DNA of 64,000 bases from Bacteroidota bacterium (GCA_021780815.1 JAJXYC010000002.1:117257-181256); one strand, 5' to 3'; counted from the first letter of the stretch, positions 52,951-63,129 are shown. Program-made: numbers and translations. The notes: generated by a model from the letters alone, not told the origin.

Positions 52951-53916
52951 TTAATTAAAATTTTTTTTCATATTATCAGGGATAATTGTAGTCCCAGCTT
53001 TTCCTATAATTGCATCTGGCAAATACTCAAATGTTGTAATTATTGCCTTATTATGGCTTTGCTCAACAAAACGAATCACAGCTTCAATTTTTGGTCCCAT
53101 ATTTCCTGGTGGAAAATGCCCTTGATTATAGTATTCTTTAATTTCAGATAAAGTAACTAATTCAAGCCCTTGTTGGTTTTCTTTTTTGTAGTTTAGATAA
53201 ACTTTATCAGCATCAGTGCTAATTACAAACATATCCACTTTCATAACAGTTGCAAGTAGAGCGGAAGAGCGGTCTTTATCAATAACAGCTTCGCTACCTA
53301 TGATAGAACCATTTTCCTTTTTAATTACCGGAATACCACCGCCACCAAGTGCAATAGTTAAAATACCCATATCAATAATTTTTCCAATTAAATCAACACC
53401 CAGAATTTCCTTTGGTTCAGGTGAAGGAACAACTCGTCTCCAACCACGAGCGGCATCTTCAACAACTTGCCAACCAAGATTTTTTTTCTTATCCATCGCC
53501 ACTTTGCGTGTATAAAAAGGTCCAATTGGCTTGGTTGGATTTTTAAAAGCAATATCATTTTCATCAACTACTACCATAGTGAGAAGTGTCATTACTTCAC
53601 TTTTTATATTTTCCTGTATAAAAGCATCATTAAAAGCACGTTGTAAAATATAACCAATTTCACTTTGGGTTGTTGCAACACACATATCCAGAGGATGAGT
53701 ATAGACTTCATTAGAAGCACGTTCAGAACGAATCAAAGCTGCACCAGATTGTGGACCGTTGCCATGTGTTACTATAATTTCCCAGCCATTTTTCAACATT
53801 TTAGAGATTGAAAGAGCAGTAGAAAAAGCATTTTCATATTGCTCTTCAATTGTTCCACGTTGTCCAGCTCTAATTAAAGAATTGCCACCGATTGCTATTA
53901 ATGCTTTCTTGGACAC
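52951..53916 (-). CDS. arcC: carbamate kinase
   Basis: A 321-residue amino acid kinase that reversibly converts carbamoyl phosphate plus ADP to carbamate and ATP. Motifs are ALIAIGGNSLIRAG, IIVTHGNGPQSGAALIRSER, VVPSPEPKEI, GGGGIPVIKK and DKDRSSALLATVMKVDMFVI. The length is normal. The start is a GTG at 53916 with GGAGAG upstream. It lies 12 bases after argF and 9 before pyrB, so carbamoyl phosphate is the shared metabolite of three adjacent genes. Confidence 0.95.
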   Translation of the reverse strand: MSKKALIAIGGNSLIRAGQRGTIEEQYENAFSTALSISKMLKNGWEIIVTHGNGPQSGAALIRSERASNEVYTHPLDMCVATTQSEIGYILQRAFNDAFIQENIKSEVMTLLTMVVVDENDIAFKNPTKPIGPFYTRKVAMDKKKNLGWQVVEDAARGWRRVVPSPEPKEILGVDLIGKIIDMGILTIALGGGGIPVIKKENGSIIGSEAVIDKDRSSALLATVMKVDMFVISTDADKVYLNYKKENQQGLELVTLSEIKEYYNQGHFPPGNMGPKIEAVIRFVEQSHNKAIITTFEYLPDAIIGKAGTTIIPDNMKKNFN

Positions 53917-53928
53917 AAGAACTCTCCA

Positions 53929-54846
53929 TTATTTCATTAATTTATACATAACTGCTTTTTGAGCATGTAATCTATTTTCTGCCTCATCAAATACAACAGA
54001 ATTTGGCGAATCAATTACTGAATCAGTTACTTCATCTCCACGGTGCGCTGGCAAACAATGCATAAACAATGTGTCATCTTTTGCATAACTCATTAATTCT
54101 GAATTTACTTGATATGGTTTGAAAATTTGTTTTCTTTTATCTGTTTCTGATTCTTGACCCATAGAAGCCCAAACGTCGGTATAGATAACATCTGCATTCT
54201 TTACTGCCTCTTGAGGATTATGAACCACTTCAATTTTTGCACCTGTTTTTTTTGCATCTTCGTTAGCATTTTGCCATACAATCAAATTAGGTTCAAACCC
54301 TTTGGGTGTAGAAATTGTTACATTTACTCCTAATCTTGCGCCTGCATACATCAAAGAATGTGCAACATTATTCCCATCACCAACATAAACTAATTTAATT
54401 GAATTATCAAGTTTGCCTTTATGTTCTAACACTGTAAGGTAATCTGCCATTGCTTGGCAAGGATGTAATAAATCTGTTAAACCATTGATAATTGGTATCT
54501 TTGCATATTTTGCCATATCTTCAACAATTTGATGTGCAAATGTTCTTATCATAATGCCTTGTACCATCCTTTCTAAATTCTTTGCAACATCATAAACAGA
54601 TTCTCGTTTGCCAAGACTTATTTCATTTGGCGATAAATAAAGTGAATATCCCCCTAATTGCTGAATACCTACATCAAAAGATGTTCTTGTGCGTAATGAA
54701 GGTTTTTCAAAAATTAAAGCAAGTGTTTGACCTTTTAATACTTCTGAATATTTCAATCGGTCTTTTTTCATATCTTTTGCTATTTCAAAAGATTCAAGAA
54801 TTTCTTCACGTGTAAAATCACGAACTGAGAGAAAATCTCTTTTCAT
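53929..54846 (-). CDS. argF: ornithine carbamoyltransferase
   Basis: A 305-residue transcarbamoylase that joins ornithine and carbamoyl phosphate to citrulline, or runs backward in arginine fermentation. The carbamoyl-phosphate site is FEKPSLRTRTSFDVGIQQLG, the ornithine site MHCLPAHRGDEVTDSVID, and the loop LLHPCQAMADYLTVLEH. It is the first gene of the operon, with a strong ribosome-binding site (AGGAGT). The adjacent carbamate kinase suggests a catabolic or reversible role, but arginine deiminase is absent from the window. Confidence 0.93.
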   Translation of the reverse strand: MKRDFLSVRDFTREEILESFEIAKDMKKDRLKYSEVLKGQTLALIFEKPSLRTRTSFDVGIQQLGGYSLYLSPNEISLGKRESVYDVAKNLERMVQGIMIRTFAHQIVEDMAKYAKIPIINGLTDLLHPCQAMADYLTVLEHKGKLDNSIKLVYVGDGNNVAHSLMYAGARLGVNVTISTPKGFEPNLIVWQNANEDAKKTGAKIEVVHNPQEAVKNADVIYTDVWASMGQESETDKRKQIFKPYQVNSELMSYAKDDTLFMHCLPAHRGDEVTDSVIDSPNSVVFDEAENRLHAQKAVMYKLMK

Positions 54847-54984
54847 ATTTACTCCTGTTGTTTTATTGTTTTATTTTTTTATTTATTTATTTACAATATT
54901 AACATTTCATTCTTCTTCGGATTTCTTTAATATTAATTTTTAAATACTATTTTAAAAGAAGAAATTATATTGGGGCATCGGTTG

Positions 54985-55120
54985 TGTAGTGTTTAAATTT
55001 GAATATTTTTTGCGCACGATTTTTAGGTAAATTTAGCACATACTTTGCTATGTGCTGTTGATTTTTTTTGGCAATATTTTTATGTGATATTTTCAAATTT
55101 AAAAAATAATGGTTGTATCC
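54985..55120. repeat. structured repeat element with nested inverted repeats
   Basis: The outer arms TTTAAATTTGAA (54992-55003) and TTCAAATTTAAA (55092-55103) are perfect 12-bp inverted repeats. Inside them AGCACATA (55035-55042) and TATGTGCT (55049-55056) form an 8-bp stem with loop CTTTGC. From memory it resembles a dispersed element seen in many Bacteroidetes genomes (TTAGCACATxxxTTTGCTATGTGCTG core). It fills most of the 445-base gap before 55292. Confidence 0.6.
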
Positions 55121-55291
55121 AATATTCAAAATTAGCAAATCTTTTTGAAATAACAAAAATTAAAAATTTAAAAGACAATTTTCTTTTAACAAATAATTTA
55201 ATTAATTAAAGAATGGGAGGAAATCTTTTAATTCATTAATTATGATTCTTTCAATGTTATTTCTTAAATTAGTAAATTAAAGAAATCATAA

Positions 55292-56716
55292 ATGGAAGAA
55301 AAAAAATATCCCCTTGTAGTAGATCTCGATGGTACTTTAATAAGTACAGACATATTGATGGAGCAAATTTTTAAACTTATTAAAGACAAGCCGCTCTACT
55401 TTTTCTTTATAATATTTTGGCTTTTCAAAGGTTATGCTTATTTAAAGAATGAAGTATCTAAAAGAGTTGTACTCAATATTTCATTATTACCTTTTAAATT
55501 CAACGTGTTAAATTATATTCAGGAGCAAAAAAAACAATCTCGCACAATTATTTTAGCTACTGCGGCACAATTTGAAGTTGCTCAATCAATTGCAAGTCAT
55601 CTTAATTTGTTTGATGAAGTATTAGCAACTACGCCTGATTTAAATTTGCGTGGAAACAATAAACGTAAAGTTTTAAATGAAAAATTTGGCGAAAAAGGTT
55701 ATGATTATGTTGGTGATGCTTATGTTGATTTAAATGTTTGGAAGTCGGCAAGGAAAGCTATTTTAATTGAACCCACCAAAGATTTAATAGCAAGAGCTCA
55801 AAAAATTTCCGAAATTGAAAAGATATTTTATCCTTCAAATAATAAATTCTACACTTTACTTAAATCAATTAGAATAAGCCAGTGGATAAAAAATTTACTT
55901 TTGTTTGTTCCTATTTTGCTTTCACATAATTGGAATCCTTATAGTTATTTGATAACTCTTTTGGGGTTTGCTTCGTTTAGTTTTTTAAGTTCGGCAGTCT
56001 ATTTACTCAACGATTTAAACGATTTAGAAAGTGATAGAGAACATCCATTGAAGAAAAAACGACCATTAGCTTCTGGTGAAATGCACCTTTCAACAGGATT
56101 ATATTTATCTGCTTTTCTAATTATATTAAGCTTGTCGGTAAGTTTATTATTACTAAATTATCAATTTACTATAATTTTGTTGGCATATTTCTTTTTAAAT
56201 ATTTTATATACATTATTTTTAAAAGCTAATCCTATAATTGACATAATAACTTTATCAATACTTTATACATTAAGATTAATTGCAGGTGGAATTTTAAGCG
56301 ATGTTGTGCTTTCTGATTGGTTTATCTCATTTTCAATATTTTTCTTTACAAGTTTAGCAGTATTGAAAAGATATACTGAATTAAAGCTTTTTTCAGCATC
56401 TTCTTTGAACTTGTCCAATAAGCGTGGATATACTTTTGAAGATATTAATTTTTTATTATTTTCAGGATTATCTTTAAGTTCTATTTCTACTTTAATTTTT
56501 TTACTTTATACTCAGAGCAACAAAGTATATAATCTATATTCTAATCCAAAATATTTGATTTTTATTGCACCTATTTTGCTATTTTTTAATATGCGAACTT
56601 GGTACAACGCAACAAAAATCAAAGATACAGACAACCCAATTGAAATAATTTTAAAAGACAAAATTAATTATATCTTATTCTTACTCGTTTTATTCATATT
56701 AATTATTGCTATTTAG
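55292..56716 (+). CDS. HAD-domain/UbiA prenyltransferase fusion
   Basis: A 474-residue protein. Residues 1-180 are a HAD phosphatase-like domain (VVDLDGTLISTDI with the nucleophile Asp, and YVGDAYVDLNVWKSA). The rest is a multi-pass UbiA-type prenyltransferase (RISQWIKNLLLFVPILLSHN, LNDLNDLESDREHPLKKKRP with the Asp-rich metal motif, and LRLIAGG). Such fusions are known, and the closest UbiA branch includes decaprenyl-phosphate phosphoribose synthase. The lipid substrate is not certain. Its 3' end overlaps lgt, on the opposite strand, by 18 bases. Confidence 0.85.
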   Translation: MEEKKYPLVVDLDGTLISTDILMEQIFKLIKDKPLYFFFIIFWLFKGYAYLKNEVSKRVVLNISLLPFKFNVLNYIQEQKKQSRTIILATAAQFEVAQSIASHLNLFDEVLATTPDLNLRGNNKRKVLNEKFGEKGYDYVGDAYVDLNVWKSARKAILIEPTKDLIARAQKISEIEKIFYPSNNKFYTLLKSIRISQWIKNLLLFVPILLSHNWNPYSYLITLLGFASFSFLSSAVYLLNDLNDLESDREHPLKKKRPLASGEMHLSTGLYLSAFLIILSLSVSLLLLNYQFTIILLAYFFLNILYTLFLKANPIIDIITLSILYTLRLIAGGILSDVVLSDWFISFSIFFFTSLAVLKRYTELKLFSASSLNLSNKRGYTFEDINFLLFSGLSLSSISTLIFLLYTQSNKVYNLYSNPKYLIFIAPILLFFNMRTWYNATKIKDTDNPIEIILKDKINYILFLLVLFILIIAI

Positions 56717-57496
56717 AGGAATTTTTTTGTAAGATTTGACCCAATAATAAATACCAATTAGAATAAAAGGAATACTTAAATATTGTCCAATATGCAAAGC
56801 CATATTTTGTTCTAATTCAGATTGATTTTGCTTAAAATATTCAATAATAAAACGAGCAACAAATACAAGAGTTAAAAATATACCAAATAACCTACCCGTA
56901 GGTAAATCAACTTTATATTTTTTATAAGTAAAGAACAAAATTATGAAAATAATTAAATAAGAAACAGATTCATACAGTTGAGCAGGATGCCTTGGGATTT
57001 TATCAACACGAGCAAAAATAATAGCCCAAGGAACAGAAGCAGGATGTCCTAAAATTTCGGAATTAAAGAAATTGCCTAAACGAATTAGAATTGCCGCCAA
57101 AGCCACTGCAATCACAAGCCTATCTAAAATCCACATCATACTATATTCTCTTTTATAGCGAGAATAAATCCATATTCCTAATAAAATACCTATTGCAGCA
57201 CCATGACTGGCAAGTCCTCCTTTCCATACTTCCAATATTTCAACTGGATGCGACAAATAGTAATTTGGCTCATAAAATAAGCAATGTCCTAATCTTGCCC
57301 CTACAACTGTCGATATTACCATTACTACTGTCAAACTATCTATGTCTTTCTGATTTTTACCTTCTACTTTGTAAATCCAAGTGAAGATTTCATAGCCTAT
57401 TATAAAACCTAATGCAAATAAAAGCCCATACCACCTAATTGATAATGGTCCTATATTCACTAATATTGGCGACGCATTCCAAACAAAATAATTCAT
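56699..57496 (-). CDS. lgt: prolipoprotein diacylglyceryl transferase
   Basis: A 265-residue membrane enzyme that adds diacylglycerol to the lipobox Cys of prolipoproteins, the first step in maturing the many lipoproteins of this window. Signatures are IRWYGLLFALGFIIGYEI, VEILEVWKGGLASHGAAIGI and RLGNFFNSEILGHPASVPWA (the conserved GNFxNxExxG motif), then RHPAQLYES. About seven membrane helices. It converges with and overlaps the UbiA fusion gene. Confidence 0.95.
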   Translation of the reverse strand: MNYFVWNASPILVNIGPLSIRWYGLLFALGFIIGYEIFTWIYKVEGKNQKDIDSLTVVMVISTVVGARLGHCLFYEPNYYLSHPVEILEVWKGGLASHGAAIGILLGIWIYSRYKREYSMMWILDRLVIAVALAAILIRLGNFFNSEILGHPASVPWAIIFARVDKIPRHPAQLYESVSYLIIFIILFFTYKKYKVDLPTGRLFGIFLTLVFVARFIIEYFKQNQSELEQNMALHIGQYLSIPFILIGIYYWVKSYKKIPLNSNN

Positions 57497-57787
57497 TTTG
57501 ATAACTTGTTTTTTGCAAATTACAAAAAAAGTTAAAATAGATAGAATTACTCGTAAAAATTAAAACTGATGGTAACTAATTTTATTAGGTTGAAAGAGTA
57601 TCCCATTGAAACTCTTTTGTAAAATTTCCCAATTGTATATTTTTAGGATATAATTTTACAAAATATAAGGTTAAAAGATATGAATCCGACAAAGAAACAG
57701 AAAAATTTAAAAGTGGATTGTCCAATATTGTTCTCCAAAATAAAAAAAATAGATATAATTACACGTCTTCTTTTCCTGAATAATAAT

Positions 57788-57928
57788 TTAAAAAATTTCT
57801 AATCTTATAGTATCTTTTGGATTTTTTACATAGTTTACAAAAGTTGTATTGAAGAAAATTTTAAATGAGCAAACAGAAAACATTAAAATGAACAAATATA
57901 AAGCAAAATAAGTAAAGAACTTTTTCAT
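57788..57928 (-). CDS. 46-residue lipoprotein-like small ORF, perhaps a remnant
   Basis: From the ATG at 57928 a short ORF reads MKKFFTYFALYLFILMFSVC and ends at 57788. The first 20 residues look like a lipoprotein signal ending in FSVC. Only 26 residues follow, so it may be a truncated lipoprotein or a small membrane peptide. The rest of the 581-base gap (57497-58077) shows no other gene. Confidence 0.35.
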   Translation of the reverse strand: MKKFFTYFALYLFILMFSVCSFKIFFNTTFVNYVKNPKDTIRLEIF

Positions 57929-58077
57929 AAACAATCCTTGATTGATTTGAATAATTTTGATAAAAATTTCCCTCTTATTTATATTTTTTTAATTAGATTT
58001 TAATATATCAAATTAATAATTATTTGAACATAAACTACGAAATAAATTTCAATAATTCACAATAAAACAATAATAAT

Positions 58078-59343
58078 TTATAAATCAAAGCGAGGATTAA
58101 CAACATTATTATAAATTGAACCAAATGAAAAGGATAAACCACCTGACACCCAATAAGTATACTGGGACTCAAGTTGCCGTTGACGAGTAAGAATTTCTTC
58201 ATTACTCACATCTGTTTTAGGCAAATTTATTTGGTCATGCACCAAAGACGCTCCACCATTTAAGTTAATTGAAAGCCCATTAACCACAGTCCAAGTCAAG
58301 AGCAAATTTAAAGATAAATTATTCAATTTCAAATTATTTAAATAATTTGAATAATATGAAACTATTGAAATTGAACCCCAAGGTTCAATTTGTTTATAAC
58401 CAACTTTAAAAGATTGCAAAAACAAGAATTCTTTAGTCTTCATATAAAGAGTTGTGTCAATATAATAATTCTGCAGTATACCAATACCATAAAGAAAACG
58501 GAATTGTCTGCGATTTGATTCGCTAAATGGATAAATATTATATTCAACTGATGGGAGAAAGCTTACTGACAATTTGATATTAGAGTAATTGCTTGTATAA
58601 GCCTCTATATTTTCACCTATTGACCAATGCTCGTTGATACTTTTTACAATCAAATTATAGAACGAATATCTTGTAGTTTCAGAAGTAATTTCGGTAGTAT
58701 CATTAATTCTATACCAATTACCCGAATATGAATTTGAAACTGAAAATTCATATTTCCAATCAGGAGTAATTTTATTTGCACTTATTGAAGACCATAAACT
58801 TGTAGATTGATACATTTTTTCGCCGCTTGCATACATATCTGAACTCATTTGGAAATACCATTGTTTCCATACATCTTTAATTTCTTGTTTTGCCTTCGGT
58901 AAATTCAAACTAATATTTAGGTAATCTGATATTTTTGATTTCTCAACGTACCTAATTAACCCTAATTTAATCAAATTGGTTATTTTCACTCTTTTATCAT
59001 CAGAACTTTCGCTCACATTTGTGTTTAATGTTAAAGTATCGTTAATCCCACTAAAATGATTTTGCCCAATAAAATAAAAAGTATATTCATAACCATTAGC
59101 GGCAGTTGATTGGATAGTTGATAATATATATACATCAGCATCTCCTTGTATTCGCACATAATTCACAAATTGGATTTCATCTCGTATGAAATCCATATCA
59201 CAAACAGAACAATTAATAAAAACTTTAACGCTATTTTCTCTTAATTTTTCATTCTCATCTATTTTTTGAGAATAAGCAAAGGAGGCGAATAAAGTAATTC
59301 CCAAAAAGAAAGTAAGAAAGTATCTATAATTTATATAAATCAT
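58078..59343 (-). CDS. outer-membrane-like protein of unknown function
   Basis: A 421-residue protein with a signal peptide (LTFFLGITLFASFAYSQ). An N-terminal domain has VKVFINCSVCDMDFIRDEIQ and VRIQGDADVYILSTIQS. A long C-terminal region with alternating hydrophobic strands ends in NPRFDL. The N-terminal motif occurs in a family of uncharacterised Bacteroidota proteins with a beta-barrel C-terminus. It lies 10 bases downstream of lysS on the same strand and may be co-transcribed. Confidence 0.65.
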   Translation of the reverse strand: MIYINYRYFLTFFLGITLFASFAYSQKIDENEKLRENSVKVFINCSVCDMDFIRDEIQFVNYVRIQGDADVYILSTIQSTAANGYEYTFYFIGQNHFSGINDTLTLNTNVSESSDDKRVKITNLIKLGLIRYVEKSKISDYLNISLNLPKAKQEIKDVWKQWYFQMSSDMYASGEKMYQSTSLWSSISANKITPDWKYEFSVSNSYSGNWYRINDTTEITSETTRYSFYNLIVKSINEHWSIGENIEAYTSNYSNIKLSVSFLPSVEYNIYPFSESNRRQFRFLYGIGILQNYYIDTTLYMKTKEFLFLQSFKVGYKQIEPWGSISIVSYYSNYLNNLKLNNLSLNLLLTWTVVNGLSINLNGGASLVHDQINLPKTDVSNEEILTRQRQLESQYTYWVSGGLSFSFGSIYNNVVNPRFDL

Positions 59344-59353
59344 AAGAAAAAGA

Positions 59354-60853
59354 TTATGCTTTTTCTGGTTTCATAGTAGGGAAGAACAAGACATCGCGAA
59401 TTGAAGTTTCCCCAGTCAGAATCATAACCAATCTATCTATTCCAATACCTAAACCAGCAGTAGGCGGCATCCCAATTTCCAAAGCATTTAAAAAGTCTTC
59501 GTCTAAGACCATAGCTTCTTCATCACCATTAGCTCTGTCAAGTGCTTGTTGTTCCAATCTATTTCTTTGGTCTCTTGGGTCGTTCAGTTCAGAAAAAGCA
59601 TTAGCAAGTTCGCCACCATTAACAAATAATTCGAATCGTTCAACAAGTCCTGCTTCTGTCCTATGCTTTTTAGCAAGTGGAGAAATTTCAATTGGATAAT
59701 CTATAACAAAAGTAGGTTGAATTAAATGTGGTTGAACTTTTTCACTAAATATTTCATCTAAAATTTTTGTATAAGATGAATTTTCTGGAATTTCAAGATG
59801 AAACTTATGTATTAAATCTTTCAGTTCATCGTAATTAATACCTTTTAAATCCATTCCCGTATATTCTTTAAATAAATCGAACATTTTTGCACGGCGAAAA
59901 GGTTTTTCAAAAGAAATTTCTTTATTATCATAAAAAAATGTAGTAGTCCCAAAAACATTGCTGGCAATTGAACAAAGCAAATCTTCTGTCATGTCCATCA
60001 TCCAATTGTAATCTTTGTAAGCGACATAAATTTCCATAGCAGTATATTCAGGATTGTGCATTTTATCCATTCCTTCATTACGGAAATTTTTACTAATTTC
60101 ATATACACCTTCAAAGCCGCCAACAATTAATCTTTTAAGATAAAGTTCATCGGCAATACGTAAATACAGAGGAATATCTAAAGCGTTATGGTGAGTGATA
60201 AAAGGACGTGCAGTTGCACCACCATAAATTGGTTGTAATATCGGGGTCTCTACTTCTAACCATCCTTTGGAATCAAAATAGTGTCTCATCTCACTAATAA
60301 TTTTTGAGCGATTGATAAATGCTTTACGTATATCATAATTTACTATTAAATCTGTATAGCGCTGACGATAACGTGTTTCTTTGTCAGTAAAGGCATCATA
60401 TATAACCTTATTGCCTTGTTCATCTATTTCTTCTTTTGCTATCGGCAATGGAGTAACAGATTTACATAGCAATATAATCTCTTTGGAATGTATTGAAATT
60501 TCACCTGTTTTGGTTCTAAATACAAAGCCTTTAACGCCAATTATATCACCAATATCTAATAATTTAAATTTATCGTAAAATTCAGGCAAATCATCTTTCT
60601 TTAAATATAATTGAATTTTTCCTGTTTGGTCTAAAATATGGCAAAAACTTGCTTTTCCCATTCGACGAATTGCCATTATTCGTCCCGCAACTGATACATT
60701 TGAATATTCTTCCGATTGCTCATCTTTAAATTTAGTTATAATATCAAGTGCATTGTGTGTTTTCTCGTAAGAGTATGGAAAAGCATTTATTCCATCTTTT
60801 TCTAATAATTCAAGTTCTTCCAATCTTCTGATTTGTTGTTCAGTTCTTTCCAT
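59354..60853 (-). CDS. lysS: lysyl-tRNA synthetase (class II)
   Basis: A 499-residue class II aminoacyl-tRNA synthetase. The OB-fold anticodon domain is at residues about 50-150 ([20 protein letters not shown]). Class II motif 2 is [20 protein letters not shown], and motif 3 is [20 protein letters not shown]. The length is full. The 295-base gap upstream (60854-61148), shared with divergent flhF, is AT-rich without other visible features. Confidence 0.96.
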   Translation of the reverse strand: MERTEQQIRRLEELELLEKDGINAFPYSYEKTHNALDIITKFKDEQSEEYSNVSVAGRIMAIRRMGKASFCHILDQTGKIQLYLKKDDLPEFYDKFKLLDIGDIIGVKGFVFRTKTGEISIHSKEIILLCKSVTPLPIAKEEIDEQGNKVIYDAFTDKETRYRQRYTDLIVNYDIRKAFINRSKIISEMRHYFDSKGWLEVETPILQPIYGGATARPFITHHNALDIPLYLRIADELYLKRLIVGGFEGVYEISKNFRNEGMDKMHNPEYTAMEIYVAYKDYNWMMDMTEDLLCSIASNVFGTTTFFYDNKEISFEKPFRRAKMFDLFKEYTGMDLKGINYDELKDLIHKFHLEIPENSSYTKILDEIFSEKVQPHLIQPTFVIDYPIEISPLAKKHRTEAGLVERFELFVNGGELANAFSELNDPRDQRNRLEQQALDRANGDEEAMVLDEDFLNALEIGMPPTAGLGIGIDRLVMILTGETSIRDVLFFPTMKPEKA

Positions 60854-61148
60854 AAATTTATATATATTGTTTTTTTAAAGATGCAAATTAAGAAAAAAAA
60901 AGAATTATTTAAATTTATTAAAGTTAAGAAAACTAATTCTTTAATTTTGATTTGATAAATTCAAAAAAGTAATTAAGAAAAATAAATAGCAAAAACAGAA
61001 CTATTCAAATTTATCATAAAATACTTTAAATCAAAGATTTAGGTAATATAAGAGCAATGTTTGAAAATTAAGAAAATTAACTTGGCATAATTTTTTCTAA
61101 AAGATAATTTAGCAAAACTATACTTTGTTGTGATTAATATTAGCCAAA

Positions 61149-62261
61149 ATGAAAATAAAAAAAATAATAGCAAAAGATTTAAAGGAAGGAAAACAAAAAG
61201 TTGCTCTTGAACTCGGAGATGATGCCGTAATACTTTCGAATAGAACAATAATAGACCCAAAAACTAATCAAGAATATTATGAAATAGTGGCAGCATTAGA
61301 TGAAAGCCCTATTCCTAAGAAAAATCCCATTGAAAAAATTGTTTTAACTGAAACACAACATCATAAAAGCAACAATGAAGATAAGATGTTAGATATTACA
61401 GGCAAAATTTATGACGAAATTAATTCATTAAGTAGTAAATTAAACAATATTTACGAAGATATAAAATATACCTATTTAGGAGTTTATCCCGATGAATTTA
61501 AGAAGTTCCATGATAGTTTAATTGACAATGAAATCTCCCGAGAAGAAGCAATACGAATACTATCAGAAATATACAAAACATATCCCGGTGCAGACATCCA
61601 AGCGATGAAAGATGAATTTAAGAAAGTTCTAAGTTCGCAAATTTCATTTGATAAAAATATAAAAAAAGAAAAAAAACAACAAATAGTAATTCTTCTTGGA
61701 CCTACGGGTTCAGGTAAATCTTTAACATTAGTTAAATTAGCAATTTTATCGAAATTAGTTCTTGAATCATCGGTTTTAATTTTATCGGCAGATAGTTACA
61801 AAGTAAGTGGTATAGAACAGATGCAAACATATTCATCAATTGCTGATATACCATTTTATCCAATTTATGATTTAAATGATTTAAAAAATATATTAACTAA
61901 AGAATACGACCGAGACATTATTTTTATTGATACAATTGGAAAAAATCAAAATGATGAAAGTAATTTAAAGTTTAGTCAAGATATAATAACTTTTTGCAAC
62001 GCAACACTAATTTATTTAGTGTTACCAGCAAATTTAACTAAGAAAAATTATTTAGGATATTATAAACACTATAAGGCATTAAAGCCCGATGCTTTAATAT
62101 TAACCAAACTTGATGAAACTAAATCAATAGGCCAATTTTATGAAGCGGCAAAAGAGATAAATTTGCCAATTGCTTATTTTGCAAATGGGCAAAAAGCACC
62201 AGAAAATATTGAGCAAGCTTCATATAATTATTTTATTGAATTGTTTTTTAAAAAGAAATAA
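61149..62261 (+). CDS. flhF: flagellar biosynthesis SRP-type GTPase FlhF
   Basis: A 370-residue protein of the SRP GTPase group that controls where and how many flagella form. An N-terminal region (KIKKIIAKDLKEGKQKVALE with LGDDAVILSNRTI) is the FlhF-specific B domain. The P-loop is LLGPTGSGKSLTLVKL, then LILSADSYKVSGIEQMQTYS, IIFIDTIGKNQND and LILTKLDETKSIGQF. The G3 element reads DTIGK where the family has DTAGR, a possible loss of the usual catalytic set-up. It is followed by flhG, an unknown gene and fliA, all on one strand. Confidence 0.88.
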   Translation: MKIKKIIAKDLKEGKQKVALELGDDAVILSNRTIIDPKTNQEYYEIVAALDESPIPKKNPIEKIVLTETQHHKSNNEDKMLDITGKIYDEINSLSSKLNNIYEDIKYTYLGVYPDEFKKFHDSLIDNEISREEAIRILSEIYKTYPGADIQAMKDEFKKVLSSQISFDKNIKKEKKQQIVILLGPTGSGKSLTLVKLAILSKLVLESSVLILSADSYKVSGIEQMQTYSSIADIPFYPIYDLNDLKNILTKEYDRDIIFIDTIGKNQNDESNLKFSQDIITFCNATLIYLVLPANLTKKNYLGYYKHYKALKPDALILTKLDETKSIGQFYEAAKEINLPIAYFANGQKAPENIEQASYNYFIELFFKKK

Positions 62262-62299
62262 ATAAATTATTTAATTTTGTTGTATTATAAAATAAAGAA

Positions 62300-63103
62300 A
62301 TGGAAACAGTAATTACAGAAAACGATTTTTTTAACAGCAAACTACCTTTTATCATCTCCTTGGTAAGTGGGAAAGGTGGTGTTGGAAAAAGTGTTATTTC
62401 TGCAAATTTAGCAAATAAGCTAGCAAATGATGGATTCAAAGTTTTACTTTGGGATGGGGATTTCCATTTCCCAAATTTGCATATTATCTTTGGGGTTGAC
62501 CCACCTGTAAGAGCAAAGGATGTTTATTACAACAAAATTGATATTTCTAAAGTATTTTACAAAATTAGTGCAAATTTACATTTAATTGCTGATTATGCAG
62601 CCGAAAATACTGATGAAGAATTTGAAGTAAATATTTTAATCGATATTTTTAAATATTTATTAGTCGAAACTGATTACGACTTTATTCTAATAGATACTTC
62701 GGCAGGTCTTAATGAAATGATGCTGAACTTCATAAATTTCTCTCATTCAGTGGCTTTAATTATTAATGATGAACCTACTACTTTGCTCGATGGTTATGCT
62801 TTAACAAAAATTCTTTTAAATTTTGTTCAAAATGAAAAAATAAAAATATTAGTTAATAATGTAATTGATGCGGAAGATTTTCAAGAAATTATTAGCAAAT
62901 TTAATTTAGTTACAGAAAAATTTCTTAAATTGAGCTTTGAAAGTCTTGGATTTATCCCTTACAATAGAATCGTTCGTAAATCCTTGTTAAATCAAGAATT
63001 GTTCTCAAACAACAATAACATTGAAATTAGTAATAAATTGCAACAAATTGTTGACTACTATATTGCTTTATCTAAAAATGTTGTAAATAATATTATTGTT
63101 TAA
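62300..63103 (+). CDS. flhG: MinD/ParA-family ATPase FlhG
   Basis: A 267-residue MinD-like ATPase, the partner of FlhF that limits flagellar number. The deviant Walker A is VSGKGGVGKSVISANLA. The next motif is VLLWDGDFHFPNLHIIFG, where most members have D-A-D-x-x-L-A-N, so Asp-Gly-Asp is retained with a different context. The Walker B-type motif is FILIDTSAGLNEMMLNF. The C-terminal membrane-targeting helix is not obvious. It starts 38 bases after flhF. Confidence 0.88.
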   Translation: METVITENDFFNSKLPFIISLVSGKGGVGKSVISANLANKLANDGFKVLLWDGDFHFPNLHIIFGVDPPVRAKDVYYNKIDISKVFYKISANLHLIADYAAENTDEEFEVNILIDIFKYLLVETDYDFILIDTSAGLNEMMLNFINFSHSVALIINDEPTTLLDGYALTKILLNFVQNEKIKILVNNVIDAEDFQEIISKFNLVTEKFLKLSFESLGFIPYNRIVRKSLLNQELFSNNNNIEISNKLQQIVDYYIALSKNVVNNIIV

Positions 63104-63129
63104 AAGATTTTAAAATTTCAGGATGAAAA

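Noticed and set aside
49409-54846. complete arginine deiminase pathway
   Set aside because: argF, arcC and ornithine aminotransferase are present, but no arginine deiminase or arginine-ornithine antiporter gene is in the window.
54965-55156. 63-residue ORF on the minus strand
   Set aside because: It lies inside the structured repeat element and has no good ribosome-binding site or protein-like composition.
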